Assembly (NCBI RefSeq): GCF_004634385.1
Contig: NZ_CP037895.1
Coordinates: forward strand, 1 to 64,000
DNA from: Thermaerobacter sp. FW80
GTDB taxonomy: Bacteria; Bacillota; Sulfobacillia; Thermaerobacterales; Thermaerobacteraceae
DNA length: 64,000 nt
Reading direction: 5' to 3'
Part shown: positions 8,852 to 18,284 of the stretch, in pieces
How the letters are laid out: every line of letters starts with the position of its first letter
How positions within the stretch are numbered: position 1 is the stretch's first letter
Made by a program: the position numbers and the translations under genes
The notes under the pieces: generated by a model
What the model was told of the DNA's origin: nothing
What the model saw: only the letters and a program-made list of their open reading frames with translations
Database searches by the model: none

Positions 8852-10132
8852 GTGATCGATCCGGAACTGCTTCGCAAGGATCCCGAGCGCATCCGCGAAG
8901 CGGCCCGACTCAAGGGCTTCGACCCTGAAACGGTAGACCTGGCGGTCACCCTGGACCGGCGCCGGCGCGAGCTCCTCGCCGTCGTCGAGCGCCTGCGGGC
9001 GGAGCGCAATGCCCTATCCAAGAGGATCGGTAGCCTGCCCCCGGAGGAGCGTCACGCGGCCCTCACCCGCGCGACCGTGCTCAAGGAGCGGTTGGCACAG
9101 CTGGAACCCGAGCTGCGGGACGTCCAGAACCGGCTCCAGCACCTCCTGCTGTGCCTGCCAAACCCGCCTGCGCCCTCGTCCCCGGTAGGTTCATCCGACG
9201 AAGACAACGTCGAGGTCCGCCGGTGGGGCCAGCCGCCCTCGTTTCCCTTCCCGCCACGCGACCACATGGAACTCGGGCAGCTGCTGGGGATCATCGAGAC
9301 GGAGCGGGCGGTGAAAATGGCGGGTTCCCGCGCCTATTTCCTGAAGAACGAGGGGGCCCTCCTCGAATGGGCCGTCCTCCGATTCGCCGTCGACCTGTTG
9401 CTTCGGCGGGGCTATACGTTGCTGGCACCACCGGTGCTGGTCCGGGACGAGGCCATGACGGCCACGGGGTACTTCCCGCTGGGACGCGAGGAGGTGTACC
9501 GGCTCGAGCGGGACGAGCTGAACCTGGTCGGCACCGCCGAAGTCCCGCTGGTGGCTTACCACATGGATGAGACCCTCGAGGAGAACGAATTGCCCCGGCG
9601 CTACTGCGCACTCTCCCCGTGCTTTCGACGCGAGGTCGGCAGCGCGGGCCGCGACGTCCACGGCCTTTACCGGGTCCACCAGTTCTTCAAGGTGGAGCAG
9701 GTGATCATCTGCGAGGCCGATCCCGACGCCTCCCGCCGCTACCACGAGGAACTCCTGAAAAATGCCGAGGACATCCTGCAGGCCCTCGAACTACCCTACC
9801 GGGTCGTGCAAGTCTGTACGGGCGAGATGGGACAGGGACAGGTCTTGAAACACGACATCGAGACCTGGATGCCCAGCCGCGGCCGGTACGGAGAAACCCA
9901 TTCGTGTTCCAGCTTCCACGACTTCCAGGCGCGCCGCGCTCGCATCCGCTACCGGGACAGGAACGGGCGGGTCCGGTACGCCTACACCCTGAACAATACC
10001 GCCGTCGCGTCGCCCCGGATCCTGATCCCGCTCCTGGAGATCCACCAGCGGGAAGACGGCAGCGTCCGCATCCCGGAGGCACTCCGGCCCTACATGGGCG
10101 GCTTGGAGGCGCTGGCCCCCCGGATTGCGTAA
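8852..10132 (+). CDS. serS: Seryl-tRNA synthetase
   Basis: GTG start at 8852 follows AAGGGGGAG and gives 426 residues, normal for bacterial SerRS. The enzyme charges tRNA-Ser (and tRNA-Sec) with serine in the cytoplasm. The N-terminal coiled-coil arm (about residues 25-105) includes LDRRRRELLAVVERLRAERN and ERLAQLEPELRDVQN. Class II core motifs follow: PPVLVRDEAMTATGYFP, the TAEVPL serine-binding segment, motif 2 FRREVGSAGRD, then ETHSCSSFHDFQARR and motif 3 ASPRILIPLLEIHQ. A longer in-frame extension upstream lies inside the T-box leader and is not coding. Regulation is by that leader. Confidence 0.97.
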   Translation: MIDPELLRKDPERIREAARLKGFDPETVDLAVTLDRRRRELLAVVERLRAERNALSKRIGSLPPEERHAALTRATVLKERLAQLEPELRDVQNRLQHLLLCLPNPPAPSSPVGSSDEDNVEVRRWGQPPSFPFPPRDHMELGQLLGIIETERAVKMAGSRAYFLKNEGALLEWAVLRFAVDLLLRRGYTLLAPPVLVRDEAMTATGYFPLGREEVYRLERDELNLVGTAEVPLVAYHMDETLEENELPRRYCALSPCFRREVGSAGRDVHGLYRVHQFFKVEQVIICEADPDASRRYHEELLKNAEDILQALELPYRVVQVCTGEMGQGQVLKHDIETWMPSRGRYGETHSCSSFHDFQARRARIRYRDRNGRVRYAYTLNNTAVASPRILIPLLEIHQREDGSVRIPEALRPYMGGLEALAPRIA

Positions 10133-10337
10133 GTGTCACGGCAGCGCAACGGCAGCCGAGGGCAGTCCCGGGGGAGGGCGGCAGGCGGCGGCGCCGCGGC
10201 AGGGAATCTCTTGCAGAGACGCCCAGCGCCCCGCCCGGCACCCGCCACCCCGAACGGAAGGCATCCGCAGGCGCCGGTGGGCTGCCGGTGGGTCCGGACC
10301 GGTGACCCGCCGCGGCGGGAGAGGAGCACGCCAATCC

Positions 10338-11738
10338 ATGGACCACTCCACGGGCAGGACAACCCTGGTCGCCGCGGTGACCGCCGAGACCATCGCCCTC
10401 GAGGTCCACTGGGGCCGCGAGGTTTACTATCTGGAGGTCTCGGACGGTGCCGTGCGCTACCGGGAGACCACGCGCTGGGACCGCAATGCTTCGTACATCG
10501 AGAACCTGCTGGACCTGGACAAGCTGGTCGGGGATCTCCGGAGCTGGTACCGGACGAGGTACCCGTCCCTGGGGTCCCGGTCCGTTCTGGCCGAGCTGGA
10601 GTTCGACAACCACCAGTTGACCGTCAGGCGCTGCACCGAGCGGGCCACGCCGCGCCCGGCCCCCTGGACCCTGGAAGAACGGTGGCCCCGGGGAGCGGCA
10701 TGGTATGCGAAGTGGAGCGAGACGCGGTTCGTGTGGGGTGCCTTCGACTGCGAGGGTGTCGTGGCCTGCGTCGATGATTGGCATGGCCACCCGGACGAAC
10801 CGGCCACCGGCGGGCGGGACCCCCATCGGAGCGGCCATCCCGCCGCGATCCTGCTCACCGGGCGCCGGCCCCTGTGGGAGAACGGGCGACTGGCTGCCCT
10901 GTTGCGTCAGGGCCGGCCGGTCGTGGTGCTCGATGCGGAGGACGGCTTCCATCTCGCCCCGCGGCATGACCGGCTGCCTCCCCCGGGGGTCCCCAGGGAC
11001 CGCTTCGGCTACATGTCCGTCGCCTGGCTTCCGGCCCAGGCGCTGGTGGGCCGGACCGTGCGGGTCATCGCCGACGGGCAACAGGGTATCCTCCTCGTAC
11101 GTCGCCCTGACCGTCCAGCCCATGCACCCGTGATACGTGGCGTGACCCACGATAAGACCCACGATCACGATAAGACCCACGATAAGGAAGACGCCTTGGG
11201 GAACGCGCCCCACCCGACCGGTGCCGGGAACGCCGGTGACCGGGCCCGTTCGGCGCAGGACCGGCGGCGCACCGACCTGCTGCCGGCCAGCCGCCACCGG
11301 GTCACCCTGACTCCCCTGCCGAAAGAGTTCATACCCCCCTTCGAGCAGGTCACCAGCGTGGGGGTCATCGCTTTCACCCGGGAGGGAAAGGTCGCGGTCA
11401 CCCTGCAATCCCGGGGCTTTGACATCCCCGGCGGCCACGTTCAGCGGGGCGACCGCAGCCTGGAGGAAACGGCCCGGCGGGAAGCCCTGGAGGAAGCCAG
11501 GGTGACCCTGAGCAAGGTGGAGTACCTGGGCGCTCTTCGCTCGAACTACTACTCCGAGCCGACCTATATCGTGCTGATGGCGGCCATGGTGGAACAGGTC
11601 CTGCCCTTCGTACCGTCACCGGATCACTGGCTGCGGCTCTTTCTGACCCCCGAGCAGTTCGCGTCGGTGTACTCGGCGGGGGACCGGGAGCGGATGCAGG
11701 CGGCCGTACGACAGGCCCGGGCCTTGTTCTTCCCATAG
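10338..11738 (+). CDS. Large protein with C-terminal Nudix hydrolase domain
   Basis: ATG 10338 gives 466 residues. Residues 1 to about 265 match no family I recognise. They are acidic/aromatic and include EVHWGREVYYLEVSDG and ETRFVWGAFDCEGVVACVD, then a nucleotide-independent-looking block LLTGRRPLWENGRLAALL. A histidine/lysine-rich linker follows (repeats of THDKTHD, from a short DNA tandem repeat at 11144-11186). The Nudix domain runs from about residue 335 to 466: VGVIAFTREGKVAVTLQ, then GGHVQRGDRSLEETARREAL and EEARV, which carries the REALEEA catalytic helix. Nudix enzymes cleave nucleoside diphosphates linked to another moiety; the substrate is unknown. It stands alone after serS. Confidence 0.7.
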   Translation: MDHSTGRTTLVAAVTAETIALEVHWGREVYYLEVSDGAVRYRETTRWDRNASYIENLLDLDKLVGDLRSWYRTRYPSLGSRSVLAELEFDNHQLTVRRCTERATPRPAPWTLEERWPRGAAWYAKWSETRFVWGAFDCEGVVACVDDWHGHPDEPATGGRDPHRSGHPAAILLTGRRPLWENGRLAALLRQGRPVVVLDAEDGFHLAPRHDRLPPPGVPRDRFGYMSVAWLPAQALVGRTVRVIADGQQGILLVRRPDRPAHAPVIRGVTHDKTHDHDKTHDKEDALGNAPHPTGAGNAGDRARSAQDRRRTDLLPASRHRVTLTPLPKEFIPPFEQVTSVGVIAFTREGKVAVTLQSRGFDIPGGHVQRGDRSLEETARREALEEARVTLSKVEYLGALRSNYYSEPTYIVLMAAMVEQVLPFVPSPDHWLRLFLTPEQFASVYSAGDRERMQAAVRQARALFFP

Positions 11739-11903
11739 GCTCCTGTCCATATAGGTATCCTTCCCAGATCTATGGGGCCGCGCCATCGTCTCCGGCGGCC
11801 GAATCGACAGACAAGTCAGCCGGCACCGGCAAGGGGGCCAGCCCGGGCGCTGCGGCCGGGGCGCCGCAGCCGCGCCGCCCGCTCACCCGGCTCGCGCGGG
11901 GGA

Positions 11904-12300
11904 CTAGCGCAGGGGAATGGAAACGGTCCAGGGACCCTCCACCACCGTTGTCGGGTTCGTCAGCCGCACAACCACCTCTCCACCCCGGGGGAGCGGACGG
12001 GGAAAGTCGAGCCATACTTCCACCAGCCGGTTCTGGCCATCGTACGTCCCGCCGATGGCGTTCGCTGCGAAGCCGCCATCCAGGCTCTCACCGGCCGCCT
12101 CGCCGCCCTTCCCACCCGCGCCAGCCCCTGCCGGTAGAACGAGCCCCTGCACGCTGACCGTCCGGAGGGTCGCACCGTCCCGAGCCGGACCCAGGTCGAG
12201 GCCCAGGCGGATGAGGTGCCTCCCCCGTAAGGGCCCCTTACTCTCTACTACGCCCGTGGGCGACGGGATCTTGCGGCCCGGCGCCCAGCAGGCATCCGGC
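11904..12300 (-). pseudogene. Orphan C-terminal fragment of a second anti-sigma-like protein
   Basis: One open frame reads LIRLGLDLGPARDGATL, then RTVSVQGLVLPAG, NRLVEVWLDFPRPLPRG and GEVVVRLTNPTTVVEGPW, ending TVSIPLR-stop. This aligns along its whole length with the C-terminus of the ECF-linked protein at 4.3-6.1 kb (NLDLGPAQDG, RVSVTASVIP, LTYPVLLPRDG, VDGPWSVEIP). No start, membrane span or N-terminal part can be found upstream. It is the remnant of a paralogue that has lost its 5' half. Confidence 0.7.
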
Positions 12301-12352
12301 CTCCCGAAAGGGAATGTCTGTTAAGAACCTGCGTCAGGGGAGGGGAACCGGC

Positions 12353-13147
12353 GTGCTGCCGCCAGGCACGCTACAGGACCGCGTCGCCATCATCACCGGG
12401 GGAGGAACCGGCCTCGGCAAGGCCATGGCCCTGGAGTTCACCCGTCTGGGGGCGCGGGTGGTGCTCGCCAGCCGCAAGCCCGAGAACCTGGAGAAGGCCG
12501 CTGCCGAGATCGCCGAGCGGGGCGGCGAGGCCCTGACCGTCCCCACCGACGTCCGCGACCCGGAGCAGGTCGACCGGATGGTCCAGGCCGCCCTGGACCG
12601 CTTTGGCCGGATCGACATCCTGGTCAACAACGCCGCCGGCAACTTCGTGTGCCCTGCCGAGGAGCTCTCCGTCAACGGCTGGAACGCCGTCGTCAACATC
12701 GTGCTGCACGGGACCTTCTACTGCACCCGGGCCGTCGCCCGGCACTGGATCGCCCAGGGCCGGGGCGGCAACATCTTGAACATCATCGCCACCTACGCCT
12801 GGACGGGCGGGCCCGGCACGGTCCACTCGGCGGCGGCCAAGGCCGGGGTTCTGGCCATGACCCGCACCCTGGCCGTGGAGTGGGCGCCCAAGGGGATCCG
12901 GGTCAACTGCATCGCCCCCGGGCCCGTCGACGGCACGGGTGCCGCACCCCAGCTCTGGCCCACGGAAGAGGCCCGCCAGGCGGTGCTGCGCTCCATCCCC
13001 CTGGGCCGCATGGGCCGGCCCGAAGAGATCGCCCATGCCGCAGCCTACCTGGTGTCCGACTACGCCGGGTTCATCACCGGCGAGGTGCTGACCATCGACG
13101 GCGGGCAGTGGCTGGGGCGGGGCGTGTTCAAGGGCCAGAGGCGATGA
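12353..13147 (+). CDS. fadH: SDR-family 2,4-dienoyl-CoA reductase-like protein
   Basis: GTG 12353 behind AGGGGAGGGG gives 264 residues. It is a Rossmann-fold short-chain dehydrogenase: cofactor motif TGGGTGLGKAMA, then LASRKPENLEKAAAEIAE (arginine after the second strand favours NADPH), and NNAAGNF. The active-site region is ATYAWTGGPGTVHSAAAKAG. It lacks the usual YxxxK tyrosine and has HSAAAK instead, as in FadH/YkuF-type dienoyl-CoA reductases. Those proteins help oxidise unsaturated fatty acids. The lutA-like gene follows after three bases, so the two are probably co-transcribed. Other acyl-CoA or alcohol substrates cannot be excluded. Confidence 0.8.
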   Translation: MLPPGTLQDRVAIITGGGTGLGKAMALEFTRLGARVVLASRKPENLEKAAAEIAERGGEALTVPTDVRDPEQVDRMVQAALDRFGRIDILVNNAAGNFVCPAEELSVNGWNAVVNIVLHGTFYCTRAVARHWIAQGRGGNILNIIATYAWTGGPGTVHSAAAKAGVLAMTRTLAVEWAPKGIRVNCIAPGPVDGTGAAPQLWPTEEARQAVLRSIPLGRMGRPEEIAHAAAYLVSDYAGFITGEVLTIDGGQWLGRGVFKGQRR

Positions 13148-13150
13148 ACC

Positions 13151-13903
13151 GTGCGCGCCGCCCTGTTCATCACCTGCTTGTGCGACCTGTTCTTCCCCGA
13201 GGTGGGCGAGAGCACCGTCCGGCTGCTGCGCCGGCTGGGCGTCGAGGTCACCTTCCCCGCCGGGCAGACCTGCTGCGGCCAACCGGCCTACAATACGGGC
13301 TACACCGCCGAGGCCCGGGACGTGGCCCGCAACCTGATCGAGGTCTTCGAGCGGGAGGCACCGGACGTGCCGGTGGTCACTCCGTCGGGTTCCTGCGCCG
13401 CAATGATCCGCCACCACTACCCGCGCCTGTTTGCCGGCGATTCGGAGTGGGCCACCCGGGCCGCGGCCTTCGCCGAGCGGGTCTATGAGCTGTCGGAGTT
13501 CATCGTCCACGTCCTGGGCCGGACGGACCTCGGCGCTCGTTACCCCGCCGTCGCCACCTTCCACCGGTCCTGCCACATGGCCCGCGGGCTGGGCCTCGTG
13601 GAGGAACCCCTGGCGCTCCTGCGGGCGGTGGAGGGGCTTGAGCTGGTGGACCTGCCCCACCCCGGCGAGTGCTGCGGCTTCGGCGGCACCTTCGCCGTGA
13701 AGATGGCGGAGCTCTCGACGGCCATGGTTGACGCCAAGGTCCAGGCCATCGAGGAGACAAGGGCGCAACTGCTGGTGGGCTGCGACGTGGGGTGCCTCAT
13801 GCACATCGGCGGGCGGCTGCGGCGCCTCGGCCGGCCGGTGCGGGTGCTGCACCTGGCCCAGCTCCTGGACGAGGTGACGAGGCCGGCCCGGTGGACGGCG
13901 TAG
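13151..13903 (+). CDS. lutA: LutA-type Fe-S oxidoreductase subunit
   Basis: GTG 13151; 250 residues. Two CCG-type cysteine-rich motifs are present: TCCGQPAYNTG near residue 41 and GECCGFGGTF near residue 175, each with a companion cysteine (SGSCAAM, FHRSCHM). This is the layout of LutA and of GlpC-like subunits that hold Fe-S clusters. With LutB and LutC it oxidises L-lactate to pyruvate on the membrane side. The LutB-LutC fusion follows 427 bases downstream on the same strand. The start is fixed by the preceding SDR stop. Confidence 0.9.
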   Translation: MRAALFITCLCDLFFPEVGESTVRLLRRLGVEVTFPAGQTCCGQPAYNTGYTAEARDVARNLIEVFEREAPDVPVVTPSGSCAAMIRHHYPRLFAGDSEWATRAAAFAERVYELSEFIVHVLGRTDLGARYPAVATFHRSCHMARGLGLVEEPLALLRAVEGLELVDLPHPGECCGFGGTFAVKMAELSTAMVDAKVQAIEETRAQLLVGCDVGCLMHIGGRLRRLGRPVRVLHLAQLLDEVTRPARWTA

Positions 13904-14330
13904 GGGAAGCCAGCGTGGCCCGGGGGCCCGGGCCCGGTATCGCCCCTGCCCGGCGATGCCGGCTGCAGGTGGAGGGCCTGCCGCCGCCACGGGACCGTTG
14001 GGCGGTAGCCCGTATACCATCGTGGTTCGGCAGGGTGAGCACCGCGGTGTGACTGTCGCGGCGTCACTGCCACGGAAACAGCCGGTGGTGACGGACGCCG
14101 GCTATCGTGGGGCCCGGCGGCCGGGCCGGAGCAACCTGGGGCGACGCCAGGCGGTCGGGGGCTTCCTCGGTGCAGCCCCAGGGTCCCCACCCAGGGTCCC
14201 CGCAACGGCCCCACGGCCGCGGGTTCGCTGGCCCCGGCCCTGGCCCGTGCCCGCCGGGTTCGTCCGCCAGGTTCACCCTTGACCGGCGTACCGCAACGCA
14301 ACAGTGACGCACCGAGGGGAGGAACCGGCC
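13904..14330. other. Gene-free spacer between lutA and lutB-lutC
   Basis: About 430 GC-rich bases with no gene I can support on either strand. GAGGGGAGGAA at the right edge is the ribosome-binding site for the ATG at 14331. No terminator or clear operator was seen. The long gap is unusual for a lut operon. Confidence 0.5.
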
Positions 14331-17024
14331 ATGCACAGCGCACCATTCGATCACCATCAGGCGGGAACGGCGCCGACTCGCAGCATGGCTGGCAGCCTCG
14401 GAAACACGCCCGGCAGTTCCGGCGGCCCGGCCGGCGCCACCCCAAGCCCCGCCCACGGCCCCAGCCATGGCCCCGCCCTGAGCAGCACCACGCAACCCGC
14501 CAGCCTCTCCCACCGTCCCCCCGCCGAGCCCTTCCACCAGCGAGCCGCCGCGGCCCTGCGGGACGACTTCCTCCGCGTCGCCGTCCCCCGCGCCACCTAC
14601 CGCCAGCACTACGGCCGCGAGCAGGCGCTGGCCCAGTTGGGCGATCCCCTCAAGTGGCGGGAGCGGGCCCGGACCATCCGCGCCCGCACCATCGCCCAGC
14701 TCGACCGGTACCTGGACCAGGCCATCGCCGCGGTCCAGGCCCGGGGCGGCCACGTCCACCGGGCGGCGACGGCGGGTGAGGCGGTAGAGGCGATCCTGGG
14801 TATCATCCACCGGGCCGGCGCCCGCCGGGTCGTCAAGTCGAAATCGATGGTGACGGAAGAGATCCATCTGAACCCCCACCTGGAGGCGGCGGGCATCGAG
14901 GTGGTGGAGACCGACCTGGGGGAGTACATCATCCAGCTGGCCGGTCACCGGCCCTCCCACATCGTGGCGCCGGCCGTGCACCTGTCCCAGCAGCAGATCC
15001 GGGAGATCTTCAGCCGCGAGGCGGGCCGCCCCCTCCCCGACGACGCCGTCGCCCTGGCCGCCTTCGCCCGCCAGCAGCTGCGCCAGAAGTTCCTCCGCGC
15101 CGACGTCGGCATCTCCGGGGTCAACTTCCTGGTGGCGGAGTCGGGCACCGTTGTGCTGGTGACCAACGAGGGCAACGGCCGCATGGTCACCTCCCTGCCC
15201 CGGATCCACATCGCCGTCATGGGCATGGAGCGGGTCGTGCCCACCTGGGCCGACCTGGCCGTGCTCCTGGAGGTCCTGGCCCGCAGCGCCACCGGCCAGA
15301 AGATCACCGTCTACACCACCTTCGTGGGCGGGCCGCGGCGTCCCGGCGAGGCCGACGGACCCGAGGAGTTCCACCTGGTCATCGTCGACAACGGGCGGTC
15401 GAACCTGCTGGGCACCCGCTTCCAGGAGGCCCTGCACTGCATCCGCTGCGGCGCCTGCCTGAACGCCTGCCCCGTGTACCGGCAGATCGGGGGCCATCCC
15501 TACGGGGGCGTCTACAGCGGGCCGATCGGGGCGGTGATCACGCCGCTGCTGGGCGGCCTGGACGGCTGGGACGACCTGCCCTATGCCTCCAGCCTCTGCG
15601 GCGCCTGCCACGAGGCCTGCCCGGTGATGATCCCCCTGCACGATCTTCTGGTCGACCTGCGGGAAGAGGTGGTGAACCGGGGGCGGTCCGGTCAGGCGCC
15701 CACCGGCAACGACGACGCCACAGCGGCGGGCACGAAGGGCCTCCACGACCACGCGGAGCGATGGGCCTTCCGCCTGTGGCGGTGGGTCTTTTCTGACCCG
15801 CGGCGGTACCGGCTGGCGGCCCGGTTGGCCGCGTGGGTGCAGGTGCCGTGGCTCGATGCGGAATCCCACACCAGGGACGAACCGGCGGCCGGGCTAATGG
15901 TCGGGGCCGTCCTCCGCGGCGAGCCGGGCCCCCTGGGTGCCTGGACGGCCTCCCGCGACTTCCCGGCCGTCGCCTCCCGGCCCTTCCATGCTCGCTGGGC
16001 CGCCCTAGCCCGGGAGGTGGATCCCGGCCCCGCAGGGTCCCAGGACGCCGAGCCCGGGGGCAACCGCGGTCCATCCCTCACGCCCGCCTCCGCCGAAGCC
16101 GGCCCACCGGCCAGGGACGCAGCTGCGATCCAGCCGCAGCCCGCGCCGACGACCCGGTCCCAAGGTACGGCCGAGGCGCCGTCGCACCCCCGCTCCGGAG
16201 CCCGGTTCGACGACGGGTCCCGGCCTGAGAACGGATCCGGGAAGGGATCCGAGGCCGGGTCCGAGCCCCGGACCCCGGGCCGGGCGATGGCTCGGTGCCT
16301 GGCGCCCGCTGCACCTGCCTCCACCCCCTTCCCCGTGGTGGCGTCCGGTCCCACCGCCGGCTTGCCGCGGGCGGACCACCCGGGCCCCGACCCCTCCGGC
16401 TGGCCCGAGCGCTTTGGCCGGGAGTTGGAGGCTGTCCACGGCACTTGGACCCGCGTCCACGGCGGAACGCCCGAAGCCGTTGCGGCGGCCTGCGCGGCCG
16501 CCTGTGCCGCATTCGTCCGGTCCCGCAGCCTGCGCCGGGTGGTGGCCTGGGACCCCGCCGCCCCGGACCTGCCGGAGGGCGCCGGGCCGGTCCTGGAAGG
16601 CGTGCTTCACGCCCTGGAAGAAGCCGGCTGCCAGATCGCCCGTTGGCGGGAAGACCGGCCGCGGCATGCTCCGTTGAGCCTGCGTGAGGCGGCGGCCACG
16701 GCGAATCTGGGCATCGTGGTGGCCCACTTCGCCGTCGCCGCCAGCGGCACCGTGGCGGTGGTGCACGGTCCGGGCCGGGGCCGGGCGGTGAGCCTGCTCC
16801 CTGAACACCTGCTGATCCTGGTGCCCGCGGCCGTCATGGTGCCCACTCTGGCCGAGGCCATCGCCGGCCTTATCGATCGATACGGAGTCGCCGACCCCAC
16901 CACCGCCCCCCAGAACGTCACCTTCATCACAGGTCCCAGCAAGTCGTCGGACATCGAGCTGCACCCGGTGGTGGGGGTCCACGGGCCGCGACACGTCCAC
17001 GCCGTGATCTACGGAACGCAATGA
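14331..17024 (+). CDS. LutB-LutC fusion protein (lactate utilisation)
   Basis: ATG 14331 behind GAGGGGAGGAA; 897 residues. The first 65 residues are low-complexity Pro/Ala/Ser. LutB follows (about 70-480) with KSKSMVTEEIHLN, GISGVNFLVAESGT, a CIRCGACLNACPVY Fe-S motif near residue 368 and a second CGACHEACPVM near 424. A Pro/Gly/Ala-rich linker of roughly 150 residues leads into a LutC domain (about 690-897): ATANLGIVVAHFAVAASG, SLLPEHLLILVPA, then FITGPSKSSDIE. LutB and LutC are normally separate proteins of about 475 and 240 residues. Together with LutA this would form the lactate-oxidising complex. Confidence 0.9.
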   Translation: MHSAPFDHHQAGTAPTRSMAGSLGNTPGSSGGPAGATPSPAHGPSHGPALSSTTQPASLSHRPPAEPFHQRAAAALRDDFLRVAVPRATYRQHYGREQALAQLGDPLKWRERARTIRARTIAQLDRYLDQAIAAVQARGGHVHRAATAGEAVEAILGIIHRAGARRVVKSKSMVTEEIHLNPHLEAAGIEVVETDLGEYIIQLAGHRPSHIVAPAVHLSQQQIREIFSREAGRPLPDDAVALAAFARQQLRQKFLRADVGISGVNFLVAESGTVVLVTNEGNGRMVTSLPRIHIAVMGMERVVPTWADLAVLLEVLARSATGQKITVYTTFVGGPRRPGEADGPEEFHLVIVDNGRSNLLGTRFQEALHCIRCGACLNACPVYRQIGGHPYGGVYSGPIGAVITPLLGGLDGWDDLPYASSLCGACHEACPVMIPLHDLLVDLREEVVNRGRSGQAPTGNDDATAAGTKGLHDHAERWAFRLWRWVFSDPRRYRLAARLAAWVQVPWLDAESHTRDEPAAGLMVGAVLRGEPGPLGAWTASRDFPAVASRPFHARWAALAREVDPGPAGSQDAEPGGNRGPSLTPASAEAGPPARDAAAIQPQPAPTTRSQGTAEAPSHPRSGARFDDGSRPENGSGKGSEAGSEPRTPGRAMARCLAPAAPASTPFPVVASGPTAGLPRADHPGPDPSGWPERFGRELEAVHGTWTRVHGGTPEAVAAACAAACAAFVRSRSLRRVVAWDPAAPDLPEGAGPVLEGVLHALEEAGCQIARWREDRPRHAPLSLREAAATANLGIVVAHFAVAASGTVAVVHGPGRGRAVSLLPEHLLILVPAAVMVPTLAEAIAGLIDRYGVADPTTAPQNVTFITGPSKSSDIELHPVVGVHGPRHVHAVIYGTQ

Positions 17025-17056
17025 TCTCTTGTGCATGACGGTAAGGATGACGAAAG

Positions 17057-17227
17057 TTGTACCGGGAGTTGTTGACGAATAAGGCCTTCTTGCTATTGTT
17101 TTTGGGCCGCTTGATCACCAATGCTGGCGACAGCGTCTACCTGGTGGCAACGCTGTGGTACCTGAGCCAGTCTGATGCTTCCGGTGTGGTGGCCGGACTG
17201 GCGGGATTTCTGATCACGGTGCCACAA
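17057..17227 (+). pseudogene. N-terminal stump of an MFS transporter
   Basis: TTG at 17057 starts 57 residues with one amphipathic start and two membrane spans: FLLLFLGRLITNAGDSVYL and SGVVAGLAGFLITV. NAGDSVY is typical of drug-export MFS proteins. The frame runs into the IS1182-type sequence beginning GAGCCTGTTG at 17228, so nothing of the remaining ten spans is left here. GC is lower than in the lut genes before it. Confidence 0.7.
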
Positions 17228-18208
17228 GAGCCTGTTGCACCGACCCTGAGAGATCGGGCCTAGTGGGAACGTACCGGGTCGATTCGCTCATGTCACATGG
17301 GCTGACGGTCAGGACTGTGTAGGCCGGCGGCCCGATCGTGACCCTTCTACGCCAAGCCCGCCTCCGTACATCCAAAGGGCAAGGTGGCGGATCGCTCCCT
17401 GACCCTCCGCCAGAGCTTCAGCAAGTTGTGGGTCAGGCAGAGCAGCTTCCACTCGCTGTCACACGCCGCCAGACCCCGACGGAGGAACCGGTCGGCGCCT
17501 CGCACGGTCTTGATCTGCCCGAACACCGGCTCCACGGTCTGGCTGCGCTTGGCGTAGATCGCCTGCCCTCGCCGGGTCCGCAGCTTGCGTTCCATCCGCT
17601 CCCGCAGGCTCAGCCCCTTGGGGATCCGGCCTCGCGGAGGGGGTGCATCCTTCACCGCCTGACGATGCTTCCACTCCTTGCTCGTCGCCAGGAACAGCTC
17701 CGGCCCCTCGGCCGGCGCCTGCTTCACGTTCGCCTCGCTCCAGTACCCCGCGTCGGCCACCACGGCGCGGATGGGCTTGTTGACGCCCGCAGCCCGCAGG
17801 TTGGCTTGCGCCTGCTGGAGCATCGGGTGCAGTTGGCCCACGTCGTTGGCGTCCTGCGTCACCGCCGCGGCCACGATGAGTTGGTCCTCCGTGACCACCG
17901 CCTGGGCGTTGTACCCTTGCCCAAAGCCCTGCCGGGTCTTCATGATCCGGCTGTCCGGGTCCGTGACGTTCGCCTTCGCCGCCGGATCCACCGAGGCATC
18001 CGGCGCCTTCGGCTTGCGCCCCCGCCGCTTCTTGCCGGTCGCCTGCTCCTGCGCCTTCCGCTCCTCGATGCGGGCCTGCTGCCGGGCCGCTTCCCGGGCC
18101 GCCTCGTCCTCCAGCCGCCGCTTGCATGCCTTCAGCCGCTCCAGCCGGCTCTGGCGGGAGCGCAGTTCCTCCGGCAACTCATCCCCACGGCGCCCGGGGC
18201 CGTAACCT
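17228..18208 (-). mobile_element. Truncated IS1182-type element (3' end of transposase)
   Basis: The terminus GAGCCTGTTGCACCGACCC matches the copy at 50.9 kb. The transposase C-terminus (stop at 17347) reads leftward through ADAGYWSEANVKQAP, SQTVEPVFGQIKTVRG and FLRRGLAACDSEWK. Homology ends abruptly near 18208, after RGDELPEELRSRQ, so the 5' half and other terminus are missing. It has closed off the MFS gene on its left. Confidence 0.85.
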
Positions 18209-18284
18209 CTGAATCCGATGCCGGGGTGGTCAACAATTAGGTTGTCACGGTGGTCACCTGTGTTCGAAGTCAAGCCCCCAGCGA

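Noticed and set aside
9705-11438. A 577-codon minus-strand open frame opposite serS and the Nudix gene
   Set aside because: Composition and lack of motifs mark it as a GC-rich shadow of two well-supported plus-strand genes.
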